Shown one piece after another: positions 1-7,455 of a DNA stretch of 37,563 nt. The notes below the pieces were generated by a model. It saw only the letters and a list, made by a program, of their open reading frames with translations. It searched no databases and had not been told where the DNA came from. This stretch comes from Acetobacteraceae bacterium (GTDB taxonomy: Bacteria; Pseudomonadota; Alphaproteobacteria; Acetobacterales; Acetobacteraceae): NCBI GenBank assembly GCA_019750465.1, contig JAIEOP010000235.1, positions 1 to 37,563 of the forward strand, written 5' to 3'. Positions within the stretch are counted from its first letter, which is position 1. Every line of letters starts with the position of its first letter. The position numbers were made by a program, and so were the translations under genes.

Positions 1-1
1 C

Positions 2-115
2 ACCCGGCCGATGCTGCCGCTGCGCCCGGGGCAGGCCGAGCGGCGCACCCAGGACGACAAGCGCCACGGCACGGCCTTGCTGTTCGTTGCGAATTCCGCT
101 GAAGTCGGCCGCTGA
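2..115 (+). pseudogene. IS630-family transposase fragment
   Basis: A 37-codon open stretch enters from the left edge and ends at a TGA. It contains LPLRPGQAERRTQDDKRHGT, which matches from memory the conserved 'LPLRPGQxERRTHDYKRHGT' stretch of IS630-type DDE transposases. After 'FVA' the similarity stops and the frame ends, so the 3' half with the last catalytic acidic residue is missing. It is either a scrap or the edge of a broken copy whose 5' part lies outside the window. The family call is from recalled motif similarity only. Confidence 0.6.
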
Positions 116-235
116 TTCCGACGCCATGGCGGCCGGCCATACGGCCGCTTCCCCGATGCCGCCGACCGGCTGAACAACATGCTCGGCATCATCGCCGCGA
201 CCAAGCTGCTCGCCGAGCAGGGCGGCGCGTCATGA
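116..235 (+). pseudogene. 3' remnant of an unidentified gene
   Basis: The reading frame of the transposase scrap stays open after its stop. From about base 131 it reads like genuine protein (PYGRFPDAADRLNNMLGIIA and onward) up to a TGA at 233-235. That stop overlaps the ATG of the next small gene as ATGA, typical of coupled genes in one operon. No start codon with a ribosome site is visible, so this is probably the tail of a gene cut by the IS630 remnant. Function is unknown. Confidence 0.35.
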
Positions 236-452
236 CCGGCAAGCCCTTTCCCTGGCAGAACCGCGTCGTGCCCACCCGCCACCGCCCGGGATGGACGGTC
301 GAGACCTGGAACCCGATGACGGAGCGATGGGAGTGCGGATGCGAGCTTCCCGTCTGGCGCCCCATCAGCGGGTGGATGCCGAAGCCTGGGTCGCGGCGGA
401 GAACGCCGAGCAGGAGGGGTGCAATCTCGCCCTCGCCGGCCGGCTGAATTGA
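232..452 (+). pseudogene. Frameshifted small 'ETWNPMTERW' protein, paralogue of the gene at 17544-17771
   Basis: The first half, starting at ATG 232, contains PFPWQNRVVPTRHRPGW and ETWNPMTERW. It aligns with the minus-strand protein at 17544-17771 (MNWQHRLYQPAVIGGW, EVWNPMTKAW). The first frame then degrades into Arg/Ser/Pro-rich sequence and stops at 447. The frame of base 363 continues the family similarity with VDAEAWVAAENAEQEG, matching YEAVAREWVELANEDQ of the paralogue, and stops at 450-452. A frameshift lies near 335-360. The function of the family is unknown. The other family member sits close to the tRNA end of the integrated element, so this copy may be left from a related element. 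Confidence 0.55.
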
Positions 453-475
453 GCGGGGCGACAACGGACCGCACG

Positions 476-2980
476 TCATTGCGGCGGCGGCCCAAGAAGG
501 CTCGAGTGCACCCAGCCCCATGGCGCCTCTTCGCCCACCTGCACCCAGCCCCCATTTCGCGCGAACACGCGCAGCACGGACCCGGCAGGCGCAGAGCGGA
601 CGACTGGCGAGCTGCCGCTCGGCCCTTCACGAACATTCGCGCCCTGCCGGGTCACGACGCGCTCCGCCCCACCTGGGCCTGCCGCAGCCTCAGTCTGTTG
701 AGGACCGCCTGACGATGCGGCTTGGCCACGGGTGCCAGCATCCATGGGCATCGGCGCCGGCGGGGCTGCTGGCGCCGCAGATGATGTCGGCAGGGATGGT
801 GGGGACATAGTGCCGCCCGGCGATGCTGCCGGCCCCGATGGCGGGGTGGGGGCCTGTGCGGGGCGTTCGTGGCGCGAAACCGATCCTGGGGCCGGCATTG
901 GCGTCGACGCCTGAACCCGGGCAGCGGGCGGTGCGTGGGCGAACTGGTGCGTAGGCTTGTTGCTGCTGATGCCGAGGACAATCGCCACGAGGATGGCGGC
1001 GCCGGACACTCCGAGCATGCGCCTGTAGCCGACCTCTCCGCCAGGCGCAGCAGCGACATCCGCGCGTGCCTGGGCAAGCTTCGGCTGAATTTCAGCGAGG
1101 TTGCCCTCCAACACGCGCCGGCGTGCGTCTGTGGTGGCTGCAACGGCCTTCAATCGCGCGAGACCAGCCGCGACATCACCCTCCAACCGGTTCCGCTCAA
1201 CGGCGATGTCGCGTTCCACCTTCGCGATCTCGGTCGCAGGAACGCCCTTGGTCGCGTCGAAGCGAAAGGTTTGCTCATGGGTGCGGCGCCAGGCGAGCAG
1301 CTTTTTCGCTGTCGCAGACCCAAAGCCGGGAATGGCAACGATGCGGCTCTCAATGATGTCGCCCGCCGTGTCGATGCCGTATGCTGAGAGTGTAGCGACC
1401 TTCGCGCGCCCGATGCCGGACAGCCGCGCGCCGGCTATTGGGAACCGATCAAGATGGCTTTCCATCTGCCCTTGGCGCAGCTGCTCGGAGAGCTTTTGCA
1501 GGCGCTTCGCACGCACAGTCGGCAGCGCATCGTGGCGCGTCTTCAATTCTTGGAGCTTCGCCCGTTCCTGAGCGAACTGTGGCCCATTCGGCGCCTCGTT
1601 CCATAGCTGCCGCAACGCGTTCCAGTCACGCTCGGCTTCCTGCAATCGGCGCCGATATTCGTCCGCCACCGCGCCCGACTTCTCCCTGCCTGCGAAATAG
1701 CTCAAGAAGCCGGCGCCCGCTGCCAACACGGTGCCCGCCCCTGACGGAGCCAGTGTCAGCATGGCGACAACGGCTGCGGCGGTGGAACCGTAAGCCAGGG
1801 TCTTGAGCGTGCGCGCCTGGCTTCCGGCTTCGCGCGCCTTGGTCGTAGGGCTGGCTGTGCCGGCGGAGGTTGGAAAGGGCGGCAGAGGGCGGGGCTCGGC
1901 AACCGCGTTCACCTGCTGCCATAGAGCTACCATCCCGCCTGGCTGGCCTGCCTTGGCGACGAACACGGCGGGGAACAGCGCCATGCCGCTGGCCGCCTCG
2001 ATGTCGCACCATGGGCAGCGGGATAGGCCCTTGCGATAGTAGTGGCCGTGGTTCATCGAGCATTGGCGAAGCTCACCGTCGAGCGCCTGTAGCGCGGCGA
2101 CCCATTGATCGGCCTCCGGCCGGCCGCCTTTGGTCGTCGCGGGTGAGAAGGCCTGTTCGAACAGGTCTTGAAGACGTGGCGTCAGCGCGTCGATCGGAAG
2201 ACTGCCTGGTGGTGGCGCCATCTGGGTCCGGTTGCGCTCGCGGGAGTAGGCATACCGCGAGCCGCGAATGGCCTCCTCGATGGATGGCGGATCGTTGCCG
2301 CCAAGATGGCGTCCGGCGAACGGGTGCCGTGCGATGCAGAGCAGCTGGAAGATGATCACGGCGAGGCCGAAGTTGTCGTGGTTCGGTGCCCGCCGTATGC
2401 CGGCATAGCTCGTCACCGCCTGCATTTCCGGCGGTTGGTGCGTGCCGACGCCGACCGGGCAATACCAAGTCCGGCCGCCGTGAGTGACCTGGAAGCTGTC
2501 GCAATCCAACAGACGAACCGTGCCGTCTTGCGCGACCACCAGATTGCCGTGGTTCACATCGCCCATGACAAGCCCCGCCGCGTGCATGACGGAAAAGGCG
2601 CGGCCGCTGTTGGCTGCGGCATGCACGAGAAACCGCCAGTCGGCTCGCGGGAACTCCTGCATCCGAAGCTTTGGGCCGTAGAGCTGGAACACGGGAAGGT
2701 GGCCGCCAATCTTCGGCATCAAGAAGCCGACCGCTTGGCCCGATGCGCCATGTAACGTGCCGGACGGCCACGCTGCGATGCGTGTGAGCCGCTCATTCGA
2801 CATCGCCACCATGGCGGAAAGCTTGGCCCCGAGGTCCGGCGTGGGGTGCGAGTGATAGAGTTTCCCTACGACGCCAGGCATGCCTCGAACGTCGAACACC
2901 GTTCCTTCGCCGCCACGGCCCAGCTGGTTGCCAAGCTGTATGCCGTTGCCGAGGGCATCGCGCACCGGCCCCTGTGTCAA
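476..2980 (-). CDS. TerY-P-type protein kinase with HhH and SH3-like domains
   Basis: Predicted 834-aa membrane-anchored protein kinase, third gene of a VWA-PP2C-kinase triad. The chosen start is a TTG at 2980-2978 that overlaps the phosphatase stop as TTGA and has AGAGGA upstream; a 51-residue longer frame is open but reads as antisense of the phosphatase. Visible parts: glycine loop LGRGGEGTVF (about 20-29), Lys in VVGKLY (about 40), catalytic loop GDVNHGN (about 140-146, non-standard for HRDxKxxN), DCD in place of DFG (about 159-161), and a Cys/His cluster ending SRCPWCD (about 307-325). A hydrophobic hairpin at about 398-429 is followed by charged coiled-coil, a helix-hairpin-helix (LSGIGRAKVATL and IPGFGSATAKKLL, 519-563), a second TM (654-672), a Pro/Ala-rich stretch and a bacterial SH3-like end (about 769-831). 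Substrate unknown. Confidence 0.85.
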   Translation of the reverse strand: MTQGPVRDALGNGIQLGNQLGRGGEGTVFDVRGMPGVVGKLYHSHPTPDLGAKLSAMVAMSNERLTRIAAWPSGTLHGASGQAVGFLMPKIGGHLPVFQLYGPKLRMQEFPRADWRFLVHAAANSGRAFSVMHAAGLVMGDVNHGNLVVAQDGTVRLLDCDSFQVTHGGRTWYCPVGVGTHQPPEMQAVTSYAGIRRAPNHDNFGLAVIIFQLLCIARHPFAGRHLGGNDPPSIEEAIRGSRYAYSRERNRTQMAPPPGSLPIDALTPRLQDLFEQAFSPATTKGGRPEADQWVAALQALDGELRQCSMNHGHYYRKGLSRCPWCDIEAASGMALFPAVFVAKAGQPGGMVALWQQVNAVAEPRPLPPFPTSAGTASPTTKAREAGSQARTLKTLAYGSTAAAVVAMLTLAPSGAGTVLAAGAGFLSYFAGREKSGAVADEYRRRLQEAERDWNALRQLWNEAPNGPQFAQERAKLQELKTRHDALPTVRAKRLQKLSEQLRQGQMESHLDRFPIAGARLSGIGRAKVATLSAYGIDTAGDIIESRIVAIPGFGSATAKKLLAWRRTHEQTFRFDATKGVPATEIAKVERDIAVERNRLEGDVAAGLARLKAVAATTDARRRVLEGNLAEIQPKLAQARADVAAAPGGEVGYRRMLGVSGAAILVAIVLGISSNKPTHQFAHAPPAARVQASTPMPAPGSVSRHERPAQAPTPPSGPAASPGGTMSPPSLPTSSAAPAAPPAPMPMDAGTRGQAASSGGPQQTEAAAGPGGAERVVTRQGANVREGPSGSSPVVRSAPAGSVLRVFARNGGWVQVGEEAPWGWVHSSLLGPPPQ

Positions 2981-3780
2981 GGTCGCCGGTCCTCTGGTGC
3001 GGCTGCGGCTCGCGATGCCATGACCAGCGTCTTGTCGTCGTCGGTCCGCCGGTTGATGTGGTCGGTGCCCAGGTAGGCGATCAGCGCCTCGGATGCGCGG
3101 CCCGACCGATCGGGTTCGGTGCCGGCAAGCCACCCAAAGATGGGCCGTAACGCCGGGGAATGGACCGTCATCGTCGCCAGATCGAGCACAAGTCGTTCGA
3201 TGCCATCAGTGAAAACCGCGATCTCATTCACCGGATTGCCGGTCTCGAACACGAGCGCCTCGGCCGCGTTATCTTGCGTCAAAAAGTATGTCTGGTTGGC
3301 GTATTCTCCGTGCTGCGGCCACACAATCCAGATGTATTCGCCAGGCTCTTCGCCGCCAACGACGATCGCTCCATCGCCGATCTGCACGTAGGCGGCCGAC
3401 GAGGGGCCGATAACCGCGCCGAGCAGCGTGCAGGAATAGTCGCGCACCTGGTTGGCCTCGCTCCCGGCAAGCGCAACGACGGCTTCCTGGAACTCGGCGA
3501 GCCAATGATCGACGAAGGCGCGGTCAATGATCGCAAGTGAGGGATCGCGAAGCGCCGCACCACCGAACCTGTCCAAGAAGGATTGAACCGCGAGCGCTGC
3601 GCCGACCTCCGAGCGTGTCGCGGTCCCCGCGCCATCGGACGCCGCGAGGAGCAGTATCTCGCCGCCGTCAGCAGTCTCCAGGATGCGGCAACCGCCTGCG
3701 TCCTGGCACGGGGAACCATTCTTCGTGTGCGACGTGCCAACGACTGATGCGAAGGCGGTCCGCCATCGCCTTGGCGTCAT
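2977..3780 (-). CDS. PP2C-family serine/threonine phosphatase (TerY-P triad)
   Basis: Predicted 267-aa metal-dependent phosphatase of the PP2C type, expected to oppose the kinase encoded directly downstream. Metal-site motifs are in order: CQDA (about residue 27), SDGAG (about 49), IGDGA (about 136), FTDGIE (about 192) and DDDKT near the C-terminus (about 247). The start at 3780 is chosen because its ATG overlaps the stop of the VWA gene as ATGA; an in-frame ATG 15 bases further upstream is possible. The 3' end overlaps the kinase start by 4 bases, so the three genes are almost certainly translated as one unit. Function as the phosphatase arm of a TerY-P module is inferred from the gene trio. 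Confidence 0.85.
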   Translation of the reverse strand: MTPRRWRTAFASVVGTSHTKNGSPCQDAGGCRILETADGGEILLLAASDGAGTATRSEVGAALAVQSFLDRFGGAALRDPSLAIIDRAFVDHWLAEFQEAVVALAGSEANQVRDYSCTLLGAVIGPSSAAYVQIGDGAIVVGGEEPGEYIWIVWPQHGEYANQTYFLTQDNAAEALVFETGNPVNEIAVFTDGIERLVLDLATMTVHSPALRPIFGWLAGTEPDRSGRASEALIAYLGTDHINRRTDDDKTLVMASRAAAAPEDRRP

Positions 3781-4457
3781 CCGACAGACGACCATCCGGT
3801 CGGTGCGGGTAGCGCGACCATCTGCCCAGGCTGGGACTTCGCAACGCCACCGAGCGAACTCGAAAGCCAGGAGAAAAGCTCTCGGAAGCTCAGCCCCCGC
3901 AGCTTCATCGGCGGTCGCTGCGGGCTACAGATCGCAGCCAGCTTCCCCATGTCGGCGCCTTCAACACCGACCGCGAAGAAGCTGAACGCCTTCCGCTCGG
4001 CGCTATCGCCTTGGCGCACCCGATCGGCGGCTTCCTGCCATCGGTCTGTGGGGCCGCCATCGGTGATGAGAAAAACCCAGGGCCGGTAGTAGGCCACGCC
4101 GGCTTGCTTGTAGGTCGCCTTGCGTGCCTCAAGCATGTCGAGGCCCCGCTCAATCGCGGCGCCCATGGGCGTGTCCCCGCCGGTGCGCAGTTGGGGCGGC
4201 TCGAATAGGTCCGGGGTCTGAAAATCGGCGACAACCTGAACCGGGCCAAAAGTCACGACGGCCACTTCGACCCGCTGCATTGCCATCGCATCCGCGACCA
4301 ACTCCTCCTTGAACTGTCGGATACCCTCGTTCAGCTGAGTGATGGGCTGCCCATTCATTGATCCTGATGTGTCGAGGAGCAGCAAGCAGGGGCATCGTGG
4401 CTCTGGGTTCGCCACGAGGTCTGGGAACGCGAAGGGAATTTGTTCGTCGATGTTCAT
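3777..4457 (-). CDS. VWA-domain protein, TerY-like
   Basis: Predicted 226-aa von Willebrand factor A protein, first gene of the triad. The metal-ion-dependent adhesion site is complete: DTSGSM (about 29-34), the Thr of GGDTPMG (about 96) and ITDGGPTD (about 133). The start at 4457 gives MNIDEQIPFAFPD, a usual opening for this family; a 33-residue longer frame starts at 4556 but has no better ribosome site. TerY-like VWA proteins occur with PP2C phosphatases and kinases in tellurite/stress and phage-response islands, where they are thought to scaffold a phosphorylation-regulated complex. That role is taken from the family. No terC/terD-like partner is in the window. Confidence 0.85.
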   Translation of the reverse strand: MNIDEQIPFAFPDLVANPEPRCPCLLLLDTSGSMNGQPITQLNEGIRQFKEELVADAMAMQRVEVAVVTFGPVQVVADFQTPDLFEPPQLRTGGDTPMGAAIERGLDMLEARKATYKQAGVAYYRPWVFLITDGGPTDRWQEAADRVRQGDSAERKAFSFFAVGVEGADMGKLAAICSPQRPPMKLRGLSFRELFSWLSSSLGGVAKSQPGQMVALPAPTGWSSVG

Positions 4458-4803
4458 GATCTGCGGCCGATTGTTGCCTGCGAAACATAGACCAAGGAGC
4501 TTCGGCCTCGCCAGCGCCCAAAGCCGCGCCGCGTCTTCGTTGTCGCCCGGTCGCATTCCGCGAGATCGCGGGGCCTTCCCGGCGTCGGCCGTATGCGGGG
4601 GGCGGAAGCGCGCGAGGGGGCCAGCGTCAGGCCCGAAAATCCGGTTGCCAGGGTTTCAAGGTTTCCAGGTTGCGGGGGCGGCTGCGGGGGCATGCCGAGA
4701 ACAAACCGTTCACGCATGTTCGCTTGCGTTCGTGGGGAAGCGGCCGACGGAAAGGGGGACCGCCCCGAAAGCGCCCCGCAATCGCTTGATAGGAAAGGAT
4801 CGA

Positions 4804-4821
4804 TGGCGGAGGGGATGGGAT
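4804..4821 (+). repeat. Left attachment-site repeat
   Basis: An 18-bp exact copy of the 3' end of the tRNA-Ser gene at 18040-18057, in the same orientation. Beyond it (4822 on) the sequences diverge: TCATAA here against TCGAAC in the tRNA. It marks the integrase-proximal end of the element. Confidence 0.85.
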
Positions 4822-4835
4822 CATAACTCACGTTC

Positions 4836-4958
4836 GTCCCCACACGTAGCCCTTCGCTAAGCACACGCTTTTCCTTGCATTTAGCTGCCGGTCCGTTCGA
4901 GACTCTCCGCCATCGTTCGCCACAAGCCAACCCAAAGTGTGGGGACGTTTGTGGGGAC
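4836..4958. promoter_or_regulatory. Left cluster of TGTGGGGAC motifs, probable integrase arm sites
   Basis: The 9-mer TGTGGGGAC occurs inverted at 4836-4844 and direct at 4938-4946 and 4950-4958. The direct pair is spaced exactly 12 bp. The same arrangement recurs at the other end of the element (17942-17983). Paired short repeats near both att sites are typical of arm-type binding sites for tyrosine integrases. The pair lies 26 bases upstream of the integrase start, so it could also mediate autoregulation. Binding is inferred. Confidence 0.6.
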
Positions 4959-4983
4959 AAGGATGGTTCGACGGAGAGATTCC

Positions 4984-6411
4984 ATGGGCAATCTGACAGC
5001 CAAAGACGTGCAGCACGCGAAGCCTGGCAAGCACTCGGATGGGGCGGGCCTCATCCTCGACGTGAAGGACAGCGGAAGGGCCTATTGGACCCTGCGCTAT
5101 ACCTCTCCCGTGGTCGGGCCGGACGGCAAGCGCGCGCGCCGCGACATGGTGCTCGGGATCGCGGATCGGGACGGCAAGAACCGGACGAAAACGACCGGCG
5201 CGCAGGACGGCGGCGACGCGCGCCGCGTGCTGTCTCTCCTACAGGCCCGCGCCCTCGCCGCGACCGAACGGGCGAAGCTGACTGACAAGGCAGCGGCCGA
5301 TCCCGTTGCAGCGCGGAAGGCCGAGCGAGCGGCGAAGCGGCAGGCCAGCGCCGCGCCAGCCGCGGACCCGGCTGCCTCCGCCATTCAGGATCGAAGCTTC
5401 CGCGCTGTCTCCGAAGCGTTCATCGCGACGAAGGCGGCCGGGTGGAAAAACGGCGCAGATTCGAAGCATGGATTGCAATGGGGCGCTACGCTCGCGGCCT
5501 ACGCCTATCCCAAGATCGGCACGAAGGACGTGGCGGACATCACGGACGCCGACATTCAAGCGATCCTCAACCCCATCTGGCATGACATCCCGGAGACGGC
5601 TTCGCGCCTGCGCGGCCGGATCGAAAACATCCTTGACCGTGCACGCGCGCAAGGGTTGCGCAGCGGCGACAATCCGGCCGCGTGGAAGCACCTCAAGGCG
5701 CTCGGCATGGCGTCGCCGCGCAAGGGGCAGCCCGCCGGACACTTCCCCTCCCTGCCGTGGCAGCAGATGCCCGCCTTCGTCCATGCACTACGGCAGAAGG
5801 AAGGCGTGAGCGCGCGCGCAATCCTCTTCGCGATCCTGACGGGCGCGCGCTCGGGCGAGGTGCGCGGCATGCGATGGGGCGAGGTGCGGAAGGTGCACCT
5901 CGATGAACTCGGGCGCGACGCAATGGTGTGGCACGTGCCTGCCGAGCGCATGAAGGCAAAGAAGCCGCACCGGGTCTTCCTGTCGGCTCCTGCGCTGGCA
6001 GTCCTGCAAGAGATGAGCGCCTTCGGCGACGACGCGAAGGCGCTGGTCTTCCCCGGTGCGCGCGGGCGCTCGCCGCTCACTGACATGGCCATGTCCATGC
6101 TGGTCCGCGGCATGAGCCTGGACGGCTTGAAGGAAGGCGAGGCGCCGCGCTGGCGCGATCCCAACACGGATGAACCTGTCACCGTGCACGGCATGCGCAG
6201 TTCCTTCCGGGTGTGGGCTGCGGCCACGCGGTCGGAACCGGCAGAGGTGGTTGAAGCCGCGCTCGCGCACACGATCCGCAATGCCGTGGTCGCGGCCTAT
6301 CTGCGAACCGACTTCCTCGCGCAGCGCGCCGCGCTCATGGAGGCGTGGGGAGAACATGCTATGCGCGGCCCCGGCGAGGTGGTGAAGATCGCCGAGCGGC
6401 GGACAGCATGA
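4984..6411 (+). CDS. int: Tyrosine integrase (site-specific recombinase)
   Basis: Predicted 475-aa phage-type integrase with an N-terminal arm-binding domain (LTAKDVQHAKPGKHSDGAGL, the DUF4102-like opening), a core-binding region (about 135-240) and a catalytic domain. Catalytic residues visible: Arg in TGARSGE (about 289), HGMR (His about 402, Arg about 405), His in ALAHTIRN (about 429) and Tyr in AAYLRTD (about 439). Start at 4984 is chosen for GGAGAG five bases upstream; in-frame ATGs at 4939 and 4963 would run through the TGTGGGGAC repeats. It lies next to the left att repeat, as is usual for tRNA-targeting integrases, and should act at the tRNA-Ser 3' end. Its stop overlaps the next gene as ATGA. 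Confidence 0.93.
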   Translation: MGNLTAKDVQHAKPGKHSDGAGLILDVKDSGRAYWTLRYTSPVVGPDGKRARRDMVLGIADRDGKNRTKTTGAQDGGDARRVLSLLQARALAATERAKLTDKAAADPVAARKAERAAKRQASAAPAADPAASAIQDRSFRAVSEAFIATKAAGWKNGADSKHGLQWGATLAAYAYPKIGTKDVADITDADIQAILNPIWHDIPETASRLRGRIENILDRARAQGLRSGDNPAAWKHLKALGMASPRKGQPAGHFPSLPWQQMPAFVHALRQKEGVSARAILFAILTGARSGEVRGMRWGEVRKVHLDELGRDAMVWHVPAERMKAKKPHRVFLSAPALAVLQEMSAFGDDAKALVFPGARGRSPLTDMAMSMLVRGMSLDGLKEGEAPRWRDPNTDEPVTVHGMRSSFRVWAAATRSEPAEVVEAALAHTIRNAVVAAYLRTDFLAQRAALMEAWGEHAMRGPGEVVKIAERRTA

Positions 6412-7010
6412 CGGACACCTACACGCCATCGCAGGCTGTCGCCTGGATCGCCACGCGCGACGCCGAATGGGCGGCGCTGTCCGATACGGAACGTGGCGCG
6501 CGCGCTCTCTACGCCTCGCACGGAGGCGCACCGGAGACGAAGCGCGGGGGTGCGGCCGGCGAGCTACTGGCCGCCCTGCGCGCGGGCAGGATCGTCGCCA
6601 CGGACGCCGTGGGCGATGTGCTGCCGAAGACGAAATGGACTGCCGTTGACGCCGAGCACCTTCAACGCGCTGCTAATGTGCCGACGCGCCTCCCTTGGCT
6701 TCTTGGCGTGCGCCTGGACGCGGACAAGGTGCGCAACACGTGGCCTGCCGAACCGCAGCCGACTCGGCAGACAAAGCACGTGGCCCTTGAGCTTCGTATC
6801 GCGTGGTTCCGTCAACGCCTGCAACGTGCCGAGCAGGCAGGCGAACGGATCGCGGCGAAGGACATCCGCGCCGAGTGCCGCGCCGAACTCCGATGCTCGG
6901 AAGAAGCCGCGCGAGAGGCGTGGAACGCGATCCCGACCGGCGGCGCGAAGCAGGCGCCTAGACGGCCGAAGCGCGAAACTGTGCGGCCGGAAACCATGCG
7001 GGAGAGTTGA
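6408..7010 (+). CDS. Hypothetical protein coupled to the integrase
   Basis: Predicted 200-aa protein whose ATG overlaps the integrase stop by 4 bases, so it is probably co-translated. It opens MTDTYTPSQAVAWIATRDAE, has a middle segment with VPTRLPWLLGVRLDADKVR, and ends in a basic, Arg/Lys-rich helical tail (LELRIAWFRQRLQRAEQAGE then AAREAWNAIP). No catalytic motif or membrane segment is seen. The basic C-terminus suggests nucleic-acid contact. I do not recognise the family. Confidence 0.75.
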   Translation: MTDTYTPSQAVAWIATRDAEWAALSDTERGARALYASHGGAPETKRGGAAGELLAALRAGRIVATDAVGDVLPKTKWTAVDAEHLQRAANVPTRLPWLLGVRLDADKVRNTWPAEPQPTRQTKHVALELRIAWFRQRLQRAEQAGERIAAKDIRAECRAELRCSEEAAREAWNAIPTGGAKQAPRRPKRETVRPETMRES

Positions 7011-7105
7011 TCCCGCACAGTTTGCACATATCGCGCGGCGCCGCCTGCCGCCGCAGGTTGCCGCCATCGGCCGCGTAGGTGCGGCCCTGTCCATGGAGGC
7101 GGCAC

Positions 7106-7327
7106 ATGCACCCTGCGCAACACGCCACGCTCAAGCACGCGAGCACCCTGCCGCGCCGCGGCTTCCGCCCGAACGAAGCGTGCCACGTCATCGGCGTGAA
7201 GAAGACGACGCTCTACAAGCTCATCAAGGAAGGGAAGATCACTGCCATCAAGGTGTGCGGCGCGACCATCATCACGGCCGAGAGCATTGACCGCCTCATG
7301 ACGCCGCCGCCTGCCGACGCTGCCTGA
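7106..7327 (+). CDS. AlpA/excisionase-like helix-turn-helix protein
   Basis: Predicted 73-aa DNA-binding protein. The core, FRPNEACHVIGVKKTTLYKL followed by IKEGKITAIKVCGATIITAESIDRLM, is the MerR-like HTH plus wing of AlpA/excisionase regulators: helix-turn-helix, then 'xxGxI..ikvg...i.....l..l'. Start at ATG 7106 is chosen for GGAGGC six bases upstream. In satellites and small prophages such proteins act as directionality factors or activate the integrase or replication genes. The gene sits between integrase and PrimPol-D5, as in P4-like elements. A weak hairpin (CGCCGG at 7335-7340 with CCGGCG at 7357-7362) follows the stop. Confidence 0.75.
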   Translation: MHPAQHATLKHASTLPRRGFRPNEACHVIGVKKTTLYKLIKEGKITAIKVCGATIITAESIDRLMTPPPADAA

Positions 7328-7455
7328 AAAGAAACGCCGGCCCGCTGCGAACGGAACCGGCGAGAGGTAGGCAGTAGTCTCTTCCGGAACGAGAGATAGC
7401 GCACCCTCGCCCCCGCTTCAACGCGCGGCTGGCCCTGCATGGAGGGGCCTCGCCC

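Larger units (their letters stand above)
4458..4983. other. Non-coding stretch between the TerY-like gene and the integrase
   Basis: No believable gene is seen in this 526-base stretch. It should hold the leftward promoter of the VWA operon and the rightward promoter of the integrase. It contains the left att repeat (4804-4821) and three copies of TGTGGGGAC (listed separately). It also has three GTTC words exactly 10 bp apart at 4708, 4718 and 4728, resembling but not matching the GTTC-N7-GTTC LexA box, which needs 11-bp spacing. Confidence 0.6.

Noticed and set aside
2981-3133. 51-residue N-terminal extension of the TerY-P kinase
   Set aside because: It lies wholly inside the phosphatase gene in another frame and reads as basic low-complexity; the TTG overlapping the phosphatase stop gives a normal family start.
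4708-4731. Three GTTC words at 10-bp spacing, LexA-box-like
   Set aside because: The alphaproteobacterial LexA box needs GTTC-N7-GTTC (11 bp). Spacing is one base short in both intervals.
4804-4824. Second tRNA-Ser gene at the left border
   Set aside because: Only the last 18 bases match; the T arm and everything upstream are missing, so it is an att copy.
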